Assembly: GCF_036370855.1 (NCBI RefSeq)
Contig: NC_088117.1
Span: 868,001-932,000 of the forward strand
Reading direction: 5' to 3'
Source of the DNA: Dromaius novaehollandiae
Lineage: Eukaryota; Chordata; Aves; Casuariiformes; Dromaiidae
DNA length: 64,000 nt
Below, one piece after another: positions 50,101-59,251 of this stretch. The first letter of the stretch is position 1; every line of letters starts with the position of its first letter. The notes beneath the pieces are model-generated. The model saw only the letters and a list, made by a program, of their open reading frames with translations. It had not been told where the DNA came from and did no database searches. Made by a program: the position numbers and the translations under genes.

Positions 50101-50610
50101 GCTGGTGACAAAAATGCCGAGGCTGCAGCTCATAAAGGCCAACAAAAGCAGCGTTTGGTCCTGAGCGCTGCAGTCTTGGGTTCCGCACTGTTTGCTGTCA
50201 TGCTGATGTGTATCGTCACTTTCCGGCTGAGGAAGAGAAAACGGTGAGTTGTTCTTTAGTCCATGGCTGCTCTTAGCGTGTGTAGTGATAGTGTGGTGGA
50301 GCGGCTGGTGAGCTGTTGAGAGTGCTCTGTTGAGACGTCTGCTGTTAGCTTTCTTAAGCAGACTCTTCCTTCCTGGCAGCGAGGGCTCTTTCCTGAAAGC
50401 CATTCTCGTTGTTGCAGAGAAGCGGTACCAGCTAACCCTGCCGCTGCCTCCGGCAGACAGGAGCCCAGTATGGAGGAAGGCAGAGCAAAACCAGGGAGCG
50501 AAAGAAAAAAGGAAGAGCTTACCACAGAAAATGAAAATGCCAGCAGCAGCTCCACTCGGCTTCCTATTCTTAGCAGAATAAAAAACCTGCGCCTATTCCA
50601 AAGAGAATAA
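46655..50610 (+). CDS. Type I membrane protein with exon-encoded 24-aa repeats, family not recognised
   Basis: Ten exons join in frame with GT/AG borders: 46655-46772, 47032-47103, 47399-47470, 47967-48038, 48359-48430, 48882-48953, 49059-49157, 49679-49756, 50096-50243 and 50418-50610, giving 331 aa. Residues 1-30 are a signal peptide (RRLLLLLGLLAALRA). Exons 2-6 are each exactly 72 bp and phase 1, encoding five 24-residue repeats (residues 40-159) with a core like PASQLDPVSEPQ. Exon 8 is a sixth, 26-residue copy (residues 193-218). Exon 7 is basic with a helix (KYSKLLQDILKDLERAA). A sequon NRT lies at 157-159. A transmembrane helix follows at about 239-261 (AAVLGSALFAVMLMCIVTF), then a basic stop-transfer RLRKRKR and a 70-aa charged tail without Tyr. 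The start was chosen because it directly precedes the signal peptide. No known domain is recognised; I give no function. Confidence 0.75.
47735..48480 (+). repeat. Tandem duplication of intron plus exon (about 392-bp unit)
   Basis: Exons 4 and 5 of the membrane protein gene start 392 bp apart, and their upstream introns and downstream flanks are also alike (GGGGGTGCTTGGGGGCTGCT; CACTTCTGTGGAAGTATGTT; GTAAGTGGTGGAGATGTATT). A shortened third version of the intron part precedes exon 3 (47,270-47,398). The two full units differ by scattered substitutions and small indels, so the duplication is not brand new. Confidence 0.85.
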
Positions 50611-50611
50611 A
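50577..50611 (+). terminator. Poly(A) signals overlapping the stop codon
   Basis: AATAAA occurs at 50,577-50,582 inside the coding sequence and at 50,606-50,611, where its TAA is the stop codon (50,608-50,610). A GT-rich downstream element (TTGGTCCTTTGTGTCTGGGT) lies near 50,649-50,668. Cleavage around 50,625-50,635 would leave a 3' UTR of only about 20 nt. Confidence 0.65.
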
Positions 50612-50639
50612 AACCCTCTTGGGCTAAAATGGTGCGAGT

Positions 50640-52300
50640 CCTTGGCTGTTTTGGTCCTTTGTGTCTGGGTGTAATGCACAGCGCTTACGGCAGGGTTGGA
50701 TGAGGGAGAGGAGCTGTCAGAGAGTTGCCCTGCATCAAGGGATGCCCTCGGTCCCCTCATCACTGTAGTTTCCCAGCTCGGGCTGTCCTTAAGGTCTCAT
50801 TCATCGGAATGGGGGAGCGCAGATGAGCCTGGGAGCACAAGTGAAGTCACTGGGAGTGCTCCAGTGAATCCCGGTGGATTTGGTGACCGAGAGGGGAAGG
50901 AGGTGCTGCGAAGGATGGCCGTGCAGCTCTGAGCAATGAGTTAGAGGAGTGCTAAAGTGAGACGAGAGGCTGCTGGGGCTTAGCGCAATGGTCTTCTGTG
51001 CGCAGAAGCTGAACATCTCCAAGTAGAGAGAAGTGAGAGGGGGCTGGCAGGGAAAGGGTAAAAAGCACTGTGATAGGAAGAACAGTACTGGCCTTAGAAA
51101 TGGCACAAAAGGTAACCAAAAGACCCACAGAAATGGCATTGCTCTGCTCCCAAACACTCAAGCCATGAATACTAGAGGTAATGCAGAAAAGGGAATACAG
51201 TCCTATTTGGAGGAGCGCCCAGGATCCTCTGTGCTCTCTTTCAAGGGGGTCCAAGTGGACTCTTACCTTTCCAGAGGAACGTAGGCAAAGAGTTGCTGCC
51301 TCTGAAAACATTGGTCACCCCTATTGCCAGCTTGCAGGAGAGGGAAAGGAGTAAAGGCCCTCGTAGGATCCAACAGGAAGGCGGTGGCAGGAAGGTGCAG
51401 CCCCAGCACCTGCAGTGTCCCTGGGGAAGCTCACAGAGCCCTGAGAAACCTGGTGAGGGAAGGGCGTAGGACAGGAAAGGCAAGCGGTGAGATCTGAGGA
51501 TGTTTCTCAGGTGGCCCAGCAACCCTTTGCCTCTGGGATCGGAAGAACCAGCTCCTCCTCCACCTTCCCTGCATGTTCATCAAGTGCTGCAGGATTTGCT
51601 CGGCACGCTGCGCTACGGGACAGGCATTCAAGCGGCAGCCTCCTCTCACAAGGCTCAGCCAGCTAAGCACTAGGAACACACGACGACTCCCGAGAGCAGC
51701 CCTTCTCACAGGAAGATGTTCAGGCACTGGGTCTCAAAGCACAACCCGCCCAAACCAAGGGAATCCTTCCCGCGCTGGGTGTGAGCTGGCAGGCAGAGGT
51801 GGTTGCGGTGGCTCCTCAGCACAACGAGAGGCAAGGGGAGGAAGGAGCTCAGGGTTACGCCACTGCAGGAGGCCTCCAGAAGCACAGAAGCCAAAGCCTA
51901 ATTCTGCCACAGGCTCCTGGAGAGGCGGGGGAAACTCCCACCTCCTCAGCGGCTGGTCAAGAAACGCCCCCGATGCCACCACTTCTAAAGCAGAGGCTTT
52001 AACACAGGCACTCCTGCCACGAGGCCACCGACAGAGTGTGGCCAGAGGAAGGGCCACTTGCAACGCCTCGCACATCCCAATGCCCGTGCTTTTCAGACTT
52101 CAGCGCTGCACTACTGCCCCACCATAAACCGAGGAGCAAAAGCAAGCCTCAAGCTAAAATGGGCAGAGCTGTGCAGGACGTGGGCTCCTCCAGCACACCC
52201 AGCTCAGCCTTTTAAGGAGAGCCGCCCTGGCTCCCTGGATGGGTGCTGCAGGGCAACGGCCCCTGCACCGCTACCCGCAACCTCCCAGGCCAGCCCCGCA
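50640..52300. other. Unassigned, possibly decayed provirus 5' part
   Basis: No coding exon or LTR can be supported. Open frames such as the one at 51,573-52,127 are low-information and do not resemble retroviral Gag or Pol. Since the ERV 2 pol remnant begins just downstream, this could be its eroded upstream part, but I see no motif to prove that. Confidence 0.35.
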
Positions 52301-52329
52301 ATGCACACTGCCATTAAGCCGAGAACCGA

Positions 52330-52803
52330 TTTAACTGATGTTCCTTTGCAAAACCCGCATCTAGTTCTATTTGTAGACAGCTCATCCTGCTACCTGCATG
52401 GACAACGACGAACTGAGTATGCTGTAGTCAGCCAGGAATGAGTAACACAGGCCGAACTGCTTCCCACAAGAAAGAGTGTGCAAGGAGCAGAACTATTAGA
52501 ACCAACTCTCTATCTGCCTTTTGAAAAGAACGAGGATTTTTTTAATGTCATCAGGAAAGAAAACAGCTAGTGGAGAAGAAATATGTAACTGGCTGGAAGC
52601 AGTCCAAAGGCCCAAAGAAATTGCTGTAATACACTGCCCAGCCCATCCTAAAGACACTACAGAAATCAGTAAAGGAAATGCTTTAGCTGACGCCGCTGCA
52701 AAGGCTGCAGCCCATGAACCTCTGAGAGGCCGTGTGGTGGCACTTCCAAGGATGAACCAAAGTGAATGGCCAAATGTCATAGACCCCAGAACCATGTATT
52801 GAA
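52330..52803 (+). pseudogene. pol: ERV 2 pol, RNase H remnant
   Basis: The first block (VPLQNPHLVLFVDSSSCY) keeps one acidic residue of the RNase H active site. The last block (KEIAVIHCPAHPKDTTEISK, then GNALADAAAKAAA) is the C-terminal RNase H part. The two are in different frames and the middle of the domain is shortened, so the enzyme is inactive. Confidence 0.8.
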
Positions 52804-52949
52804 AGGCTTGCTCCGTGGAAGAGAAGAAACAATAGGAATAGTGGGAAGCAAAACAAAGTGATGATGGAATATGGACAATTAGTGGAAAACCAATTCTACC
52901 AAAAAAAAAAAAAGAAAAAGAAGTAATTCCTATAGCAGGTGGTTTCACG

Positions 52950-53675
52950 AGAAAGCTCATGAGGGAGCAGAGGCAGTAGCTAAGCGGGTACAGACAGTAA
53001 GGGCCAGTGCAGGAATTTACACGGCCGCACAAAGAAGAAGCAATAGCTGCCCAGCCTGCCAAAAGTTCTCGAGCAGCAAACCAAGCTTGGAGGTAGGGGG
53101 ACGACCGTGGGCCTGCTTCCCTTTTCAAAGGCTACCAATAGATTACGCGGATATGCCATCCACCGATGGGTGCAAACGCTTGTTAGTGATAGTAGATCAG
53201 TGGTCAGGCTGGGTAGAAGCTTTCCCGACAAGAAAGGACGACGCAGGAGGGGTAGTAAAGCCTTATTGAAAGAAATCATACGCAGGTATGGGGTTCCAGA
53301 AGCCATTGATTCAGACAGGGGCGCTCAATTTATGGCAGACATAGTCAATCAATTATATAAATCCCTAGGAACAGAGAGAAACCTCCCTACTCCCTACCAC
53401 CCACAATCTTCAGGAGAGGTCTAATGTCCTGTCATTCTTTCGACGAAAGAATCGCAAAGGTATGCACACACAGTGGCCTAACATGGCCAGAAGCCCTAAA
53501 CTTCGCTCTGTGGGACGTACGAAATGCTCCACAACAACCCGTAGGACTACCACCAGCAGAAATTCTCTGTGGGAGACCTTTAGGGACTTCTACTCCAGCT
53601 AAGAGCAGCCTGTTAGACGGAAATTTTGCTGTTAGACTGTACTTGTATATATTGGGAAAGGCTGTGTATGTATGA
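52950..53675 (+). pseudogene. pol: ERV 2 pol, integrase remnant
   Basis: The zinc-domain end (SCPACQKFSSSKP) is followed by the core with the first Asp (RLPIDYADMP), VIVDQWSGWVEAFPTRK, the second Asp (DSDRGAQFMADIV) and YHPQSSGEV. A one-base frameshift lies near 53,260. A TAA stop at 53,422-53,424 falls where the third catalytic residue (Glu in ERV 1, SGKVERM) is expected. The C-terminal part (WPEALNFALWDVRNAP, PAEILCGRP) continues in another frame to 53,675. Confidence 0.85.
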
Positions 53676-53838
53676 GAACCCTTTGTAGTCTTACATTCAT
53701 AGTGGACATTGCTGTAAAGACAAGTAATCACTCAAATAGTTGTGTTGGTAACTTAGTTCTTCAGCTCCTGGTACGTCTTATCCATTGTTACAATCTAATT
53801 ACACACTGAGTCAAGCGTGACTGCTTACCCCCATCGGA

Positions 53839-54160
53839 ATGAATCTTACATTGGTGGAGAAACTACTGCAACGTGATGAGCTGCGTCAGCTGCTAGAGCG
53901 CATCCAAAACAATGGACAAAAAGCTCTAATCACCACTCATCATGATACAGAGGAGATACAGGACGTCTTGGAAAGGGTGAAGCAGGACGGAGCACATCAT
54001 GGTTGGGAAACTCCTCGGGGATGATCACCAACTGCAACAGGGATTCATACTCACGTGTTGTACCCAGGAGTAGTTGTGTTAAGTTTAACCATGTTATGCC
54101 TATTACTTATGATCATATTATACATAAGATTATGGAAAGTGATGGTATGCCTTGACAGCC
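53839..54160 (+). pseudogene. env: ERV 2 env, transmembrane tail remnant
   Basis: A 61-aa frame of helical, charged sequence (EKLLQRDELRQLLERIQNNG) is followed, after a stop and frame change, by a hydrophobic anchor (VVVLSLTMLCLLLMIILYIR) near 54,070-54,140. Position just before the PPT and LTR suits the end of env. No Cys motif is visible, so the call rests on context. Confidence 0.5.
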
Positions 54161-54199
54161 TTTGAGAACTCTTGTCTAAAGGATTAGCAGGGATGCTTA

Positions 54200-54717
54200 C
54201 CAGAAACAAAGGGAGGCCTGTTAAAGAATATTGAGCTGGAACTGTCTAGAGGTAACAGCTTAGCACAACTTATATAAACCTTGCTTAGCATGAGTAGCTA
54301 AATGTGCTGAAGCCTTAGGCTGCACTCAGATAACGTGAGGAACTGTCAGCTAGTCCAGTAAGGAAGGGCCCCAGGGCCGGTGCAAGGTGGAAAGATAAGG
54401 AAGCTTACGAGGAAGCTAAGGCCATCAGCAGAAGCTGCCGCAGTAAAGATAAGGCAAACCAGGCTGCCTAGAGACAGCAGTGGGAGCCACCGAAGAACAC
54501 GAAGCCCCCAGAGCCAGATATGGTGATTGGTCTGAAGCTTTGCATGGGGTGTGGGGAGCTTAGCTTGTGAGGGTGTAATTGCCCAGGGATTACTTTGTTT
54601 GGGGTGCCTCTTGGGAGGCAGTGAGCTCGAGCTGCAATTGCTGCACATGCATCCTTAAATTGTATTAAATATGCTTTGATTTGGCTCTGAACTTCTCAGC
54701 GGGAACCCAGGGTCGCA
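54200..54717 (+). repeat. ERV 2 LTR with adjoining polypurine tract
   Basis: A purine tract (AAACAAAGGGAGG near 54,204-54,216) precedes TGTTAAAG at 54,219, and the LTR ends near GGTCGCA at 54,717. TATATAA lies at 54,271-54,277. The block CTTGCTTAGCATGAGTAGCT onward matches the ERV 1 LTRs in reverse complement, and the GGGCCCC/AAGATAAGG blocks follow in the same order. It is shorter (about 500 bp) and has a different 3' part. Confidence 0.78.
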
Positions 54718-55098
54718 CCCTGTTATGGTGGCTGGCGAGCATAATTTTCCATAGCACTGTGTCCTTTGAAGAACTGGGACACCTGTGGTTTAGTTAAGTG
54801 ATGGCTTGTAGTCTTGGCAAGAAGGTATTGGCCTGGACGTGTCTCTCTGAGAGAGGGGTGAGTGCTGGTGGCCCTGGTGATGAGGGCAACATCACCTTTG
54901 GGAAGGGCAGGAAAGAGAAAGGAAGGGCAGGGAGCTGCCTCCATTTTTCCTGTCCTCTGGTAGGTTTGGGATTTGTGGGCTGTGGTGGAGCAGCAGAGCT
55001 AAGTCTGCCCAGCCGCCCCCCGAGTTTTCTAGCAGAAGCACTGACCCTGTCAAGGTGATGTTGAGTGATTCCCGAGTTGCAAAAGCTTGGGTGCAGGG
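54718..55098. other. Unassigned sequence between proviruses
   Basis: No feature is recognised between the ERV 2 LTR and the ERV 3 5' LTR. Confidence 0.5.
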
Positions 55099-55448
55099 TG
55101 TTGGGGACCAAGATTGAATGATGCTGTATAAGACAGCGGAGAATCTTTAAGGCAGAAAGTAATGAAGTGGTAACTATGATTTGTGCCCCGAATGTGTGCA
55201 CGTGAGTTGCCACTGATCATGTGTCTTCCTGCCTACGTGTCAGCAGCTGCGGTGGGCCTGTCCTGCTGGCCTGTCCTGCCCGCCTGCTAGGCATCAGAAG
55301 ACACCTTACCCACCTATCACAAGATGCCACAATGCCAAGCAGATACTTGGAGGAGTGGCTGAGTTGATGGCTATATAACCAGCCACTGTGTTTTCAAGAA
55401 AGGCTTTTTGCACTATACTTCTTGAGGTCCGTGTCGTTGTATGCCACA
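55099..55448 (+). repeat. ERV 3 5' LTR
   Basis: Begins TGTTGGGGACCAAGATTGA and ends GCCACA. TATATAA is in GGCTATATAACC near 55,370. Compared with the 3' LTR it has an extra stretch of about 30 bp (TTTGTGCCCCGAATGTGTGC region) and lacks a 38-bp duplication. Confidence 0.9.
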
Positions 55449-55450
55449 AA

Positions 55451-55468
55451 TGGCGCCCGAATCGGGAT
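55451..55468 (+). other. ERV 3 primer binding site
   Basis: TGGCGCCCGAATCGGGAT follows the LTR end by 2 nt. The first eleven bases agree with the tRNA-Lys-type PBS of many betaretroviruses and lentiviruses; the remainder differs. Confidence 0.75.
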
Positions 55469-55646
55469 TCCAAAAACGGAAGCCTGAAAAATAGAGTCAA
55501 GGAACTTCAGAATGGAAGTACTGAAGAATGAAGCAGGAAAGACAGAACCAATAAATCCGGTGGCATAGCCCAGCTGAACGTCAGGACGGTTGATAGTTGA
55601 GCGCTCCCATCACCACCACGGAACGGCAGGTGAGCAGCTGGGAACT

Positions 55647-56375
55647 ATGGGGCAATCTCTTACAAGGGATCAGAGACGTTATATGGAAGTATTACAGAAA
55701 GTCTTAAAGACTCATGGGTTTCAGAATGTTGCCCAGCATTCGCTAATGACTCTGTTAGTGTGGACTCGGGATAATTGTCCCTGGTTCCCGCAGGAGGGAA
55801 CGCTAAGTGTTGCGGTGTGGGAACAAATTGGGGACGAGCTGCGGCGGCAGAGGGATGATAAGGCGAAGAAACTTTTAGTGACTTGGCAACAGGTCTTTTC
55901 CGCCCTCCTCCGCTTGCAAGCAGTAAACGCGGCTGAACTTTTGCCCTACGCAGCAACGGCCGGTGAGAGCACCGTAAGGTCCTCGATAATACCCGGACCG
56001 GACTCCGAGTGTGACGACTCATTTAATTCAGGGTCGAATGATCTGGACCAGGAGGCGGACTTTCATCCACCCCCTACTACGCGCTGCGGTGTCCAGCCCA
56101 CGGCCCCTCCGGAACCACCCCCCGCCTGGCACCGCCCCCCTCCGGAACCACCCCCCGCCTGGCACCGCCCCCCGGGACCGCCCTCCCCTCAAGAGGCGGG
56201 GCTGCCCACGAACGCGGACCGCCCGCAGCCCCCCTCCGCCGTCCCGGCTTCCTGGGGAAGAGCTGTTGGCCCGACGCCAGCGCTAGCGCAGTGCTGTGGT
56301 GCGCTAGAGCTTTGCCGCCAGGAGGCGCTGCGAAGCGGAGACTCGGACATTCTCCACGCCCTCCCGGGGCGATAG
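55647..56375 (+). pseudogene. gag: ERV 3 gag, matrix and proline-rich region
   Basis: MGQSLT is a myristoylation signal. The first 100 residues resemble betaretroviral matrix (CPWFPQEGTLSVAVWEQIG). A Pro-rich linker follows with two copies of PPEPPPAWHRP (56,105-56,170), then a TAG stop. Just after it, in another frame (56,400-56,500), comes the beginning of capsid (WEQLPYEAVKGVRNSVEDYG, QSAYTMN). The capsid then breaks off at about 56,505. The ATG was chosen for the myristoylation motif; the frame is open further upstream. Confidence 0.8.
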
Positions 56376-56510
56376 CAGGCAGGGCAACCCACTGCATGGG
56401 AGCAGCTGCCTTATGAGGCGGTGAAAGGAGTCAGGAACTCGGTTGAGGATTACGGCCTCCAGTCAGCTTACACCATGAACTGATTTCAAGCTATCGCCGA
56501 GGGTTAACCT

Positions 56511-57494
56511 ATGGGGACACTCCAACCTGGGATCCCGCCACCAGCAATGTTACCTGAATCATGGCCTCTTGTTGTTATTGATCTTAGGGGTTGTTTTTTC
56601 ACTATACCGTTACATCCAGCAGATGCACCACGATTTGCATTTACGGTTCCAGCGATCAACAATCAGGAGTCTACACTTTGCTTTCACTGGACGGTATTGC
56701 CTCAGGGGATGCTAAGTAGTCCGACAATATGCCAAATGTTTGTGGCTCGAGCTATCCTCCCTATTCGCAGAGCATATCCCAGTGCTTTAATTTATCACTA
56801 TGTGGATGATATTTTGATCTCCGCATCCTCGAGGGATGCTGTTCAAACGGTAGTCAAAGAGTTGCGGAAATCTTTGAGTGCTAATGGTCTGTGTATAGCC
56901 GAGGAAAAGGTCCAAGTGCAAGCGCCTTGGAAGTATTTAGGGTGGAAAATTACAGACACGGCTATTCTGCCGCAGCCTTTGCGGCTAGCATCTGATATTA
57001 AAACCCTAAATGACTTGCAGAAACTACTTGGCACCATTAACTGGGTGCGACCTTATCTTGGCATTACCACACAGGATCTAGCCCCTCTCTTTGCTCTGCT
57101 AAAGGGAGAGTCAGACTTAGCATCATCCCGAACATTAACTCCTGAAGCACTGCACGCCCTACAACGGGTGTCCGCAGCTATTCAAAATCGACAGATTCAT
57201 CGCATCTCTCCAATGTTTCCAGTTCGCCTGATTCTGATTTATAATGTCTTTCAACCTTACGCTCTCTTATGCCAATGGGTTTCAGGTGACATTGATCCCT
57301 TAAGAATTCTGGAGTGGGTGTTTCTAGCACATGCTTTCTCGAGGACCGTGACCACTGGGATAGAGATGATGGTGCTGCTTATTCAGAAAGGGCGCCATCG
57401 TTTGCAAAGCCTTTTGGCGCAAGATCCGGCTAGTATCTCTATCGCACTGGCCAAGCAGGACTTCAACTGCATGTCAAGGGTTCTACACAGATAG
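56511..57494 (+). pseudogene. pol: ERV 3 pol, reverse transcriptase (partial)
   Basis: An uninterrupted 327-aa frame starts inside the fingers of RT (GTLQPGIPPPAMLPESWPL). It keeps VVIDLRGCFFTIPLHPADAP, WTVLPQGMLSSPTICQ and the catalytic YHYVDDILIS, then thumb and connection (LLGTINWVRPYLGI, DPLRILEWVFLAH). The N-terminal part of RT is missing, because the frame joins capsid sequence at about 56,505. RNase H is missing, because the frame reaches integrase sequence at about 57,485. The open frame suggests fairly recent insertion. Confidence 0.9.
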
Positions 57495-58215
57495 TGTTAC
57501 CCATTATCCCTCGTTTGGAAGACTGAAGTATGTTCACGTCTCTGTAGATACCTTTTCCCATTACGCTGTCGCTACTGCCCATGTTGGGGAGAAGAGCCGT
57601 GATGTTTGTCATCACTGGCTTGCCTGTTTCGCCGTAATGGGGGTTCCTGCTCAAATTAAGACTGACAATGGTCCCGCATACACGGCACAACGAACACGGG
57701 CATTTCTTCAAGCTTGGGGGGTCACTCATGTGACCGGAATTCCCCATTCCCCAACTGGCCAGGCAATAGTGGAATGTACCCATCGTACCCTGAAAGAAAA
57801 GCTTGAGAAACAAAAAAGGGGAAATAGCCCTGGCGCTTCCCCACAAGAGCAACTCTGGAAGGCTCTGTATGTTCTTAACTTCTTAAACCGATATACGGAC
57901 CAGAGTGCAGTTAATAAGCATCTCTCATGTCCTACAGGGCGAGAACAACCTCGAGATCGCTACAGGGACCTGGAGACAGGTCAGTGGAGTGAACCGGTAG
58001 ATCTAATAACGTGGGGGAAAGGTTACGCTTGTGTTTCCACAGGTAACGGACTTCACTGGATACCTGTACGACTGATTCGACCTGTTGGTGTGTTCCTCGG
58101 GATGCCGGGTGAGGGCTGGGAGCCAGTTGAGATGAACCCATCTTGGGGTATTTGCGGCGGTGTTTGTCTGCCTTGTGCAGGATCACTGTTGATTTGCAGA
58201 GGCTTATTGCATTGA
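57480..58215 (+). pseudogene. pol: ERV 3 pol, integrase core and C-terminal domain
   Basis: The frame contains all three catalytic acids in context: TDSVTHYPSFGRLKYVHV, IKTDNGPAYTAQ and GQAIVECTHRTLKEK. The C-terminal domain (DLITWGKGYACVSTG, PVRLIRPVG) is also present. The HHCC zinc domain is absent. It is open from about 57,488 to the TGA at 58,213-58,215 and ends with a short unrelated-looking tail. It lacks its own start and is not expected to be made as a normal integrase. Confidence 0.88.
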
Positions 58216-58216
58216 T

Positions 58217-58340
58217 GAGATATAGATAGAATATAGGCTGATAAGATATAGATAGAATATAGGATAAGTTATAGATAGAATATAACTGCACTGATAAGTT
58301 ATGGATAGAATATAAGTGCACTGATAAGTTGTGGATTAGA
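58217..58340 (+). repeat. AT-rich tandem repeats before the ERV 3 PPT
   Basis: Four to five imperfect copies of a unit like ACTGATAAGTTATAGATAG and GAATATA occupy the place where env would be. Confidence 0.8.
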
Positions 58341-58493
58341 TAGAATTAGAGTGGAAGCCTTTTAAGGGATAGGATTGGACGTTAGGCTTGGGGCATAAGT
58401 TAAGAAGGCACTGACGTGTGAATTGGTAATCTTGGTAAGATCTCTAATCCTTGTTATCTGTCTCCCCTACCTGACAAGCTTTAAGTTTAATAA

Positions 58494-58509
58494 ATAAAAA
58501 GAGGGGATA
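58494..58509 (+). other. ERV 3 polypurine tract
   Basis: AAAAAGAGGGGATA lies directly before the 3' LTR start. Confidence 0.8.
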
Positions 58510-58868
58510 TGTTGGGGACCAAGATTGAGTGATGCTGTGTAGGACAGCAGAGGATCTCTAAGGCAGAAAGTAATGATCTGGTAACTATGAAGTTGCCAGT
58601 GATCATGTGTCTTCCTGCCTATGTGTCAGCAGTCATGGTGTGCCTTCCTGCCTATGTGTCAGCAGCTGCGGTGGGCCTGTCCTGCTGGCCTGGCCTGCCC
58701 GCCTGCTAGGCATCAGAAGACACCTTACCCACCTATCACAAGATGCCACAATGCCAAGAAGATACTTGGAGGAGTGGCTGAGCTGATGGCTATATAACCA
58801 GCCATTGTGTTTTCAATACAGGCTTTTTTGCACCATTCTTCTTGTGGTCCATGTCGTCGAATGCCACA
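58510..58868 (+). repeat. ERV 3 3' LTR
   Basis: Same ends as the 5' LTR. A 38-bp tandem duplication (TTCCTGCCTATGTGTCAGCA unit) is present only here. TATATAA lies at about 58,791-58,797, pointing toward the downstream CCDC81-like gene. Confidence 0.9.
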
Positions 58869-59251
58869 CTGCACGTTTTAGAAATGAAGCCTTTGACTTT
58901 TCATCAACTCAGCTTGGCTTCTTGTCCGCTAGCCACTGCCTCTGGTTTCTTCACACCGGCTCTCCTTGCACCTCCAAATTGGCAGAGCAGGCTTTGGACT
59001 CAGAGATGCCTTCCCACTGCGGATGTGAGAAGACAGGATCCCCTGGGTGAAAACACTTCTGAGGTCTCCCTTTCAGCTCCAGACCTTTCCTGTGGTCATA
59101 ATCAAGGTTTTAGTCTGAAGTCAGTCAAGACCTCAGCTGTGAAGTTCCTGTCAAAGAGGCATTTCTTTGGGGTTGGTGGGGGGTGCTTGGCTACACTTGC
59201 GTCTGCTGCCTTTCTTGGTTGGAAGTGCACTGAGTGGTTATGAGCTTGCTG

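Larger units (their letters stand above)
52300..54717 (+). mobile_element. Degraded gammaretrovirus-type provirus, 3' half (ERV 2)
   Basis: A plus-strand remnant holds, in order, RNase H, integrase, a short env tail, a purine tract and a single LTR. Its Pol sequence resembles that of ERV 1 (DLTDVPLQNP against DLRDIPLQNP), and its LTR shares ERV 1 LTR blocks, so both come from one family. No 5' LTR, gag, protease or RT is recognised. Confidence 0.8.
55099..58868 (+). mobile_element. Betaretrovirus-type endogenous provirus with internal deletions (ERV 3)
   Basis: A two-LTR element of about 3.8 kb: 5' LTR 55099-55448, PBS 55451 onward, gag start 55647, RT 56511-57494, integrase about 57,480-58,215, PPT before 58,510 and 3' LTR 58510-58868. 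Gag, RT and integrase motifs are of the betaretrovirus/ERVK kind common in birds. Most of capsid, nucleocapsid, dUTPase/protease, the RT N-terminus, RNase H, the integrase zinc domain and all of env are absent. A full element would be roughly twice as long. No clear target-site duplication is visible. Confidence 0.9.

Noticed and set aside
51573..52127. 184-codon plus-strand frame
   Set aside because: No recognisable domain, Arg/Ser/Ala-rich, shadowed by other frames; no retroviral motif found in it.
58842..59243. 133-codon frame starting inside the ERV 3 3' LTR
   Set aside because: No known domain and it ends before the CCDC81-like exon; it may include a leader, but I cannot support it as coding.
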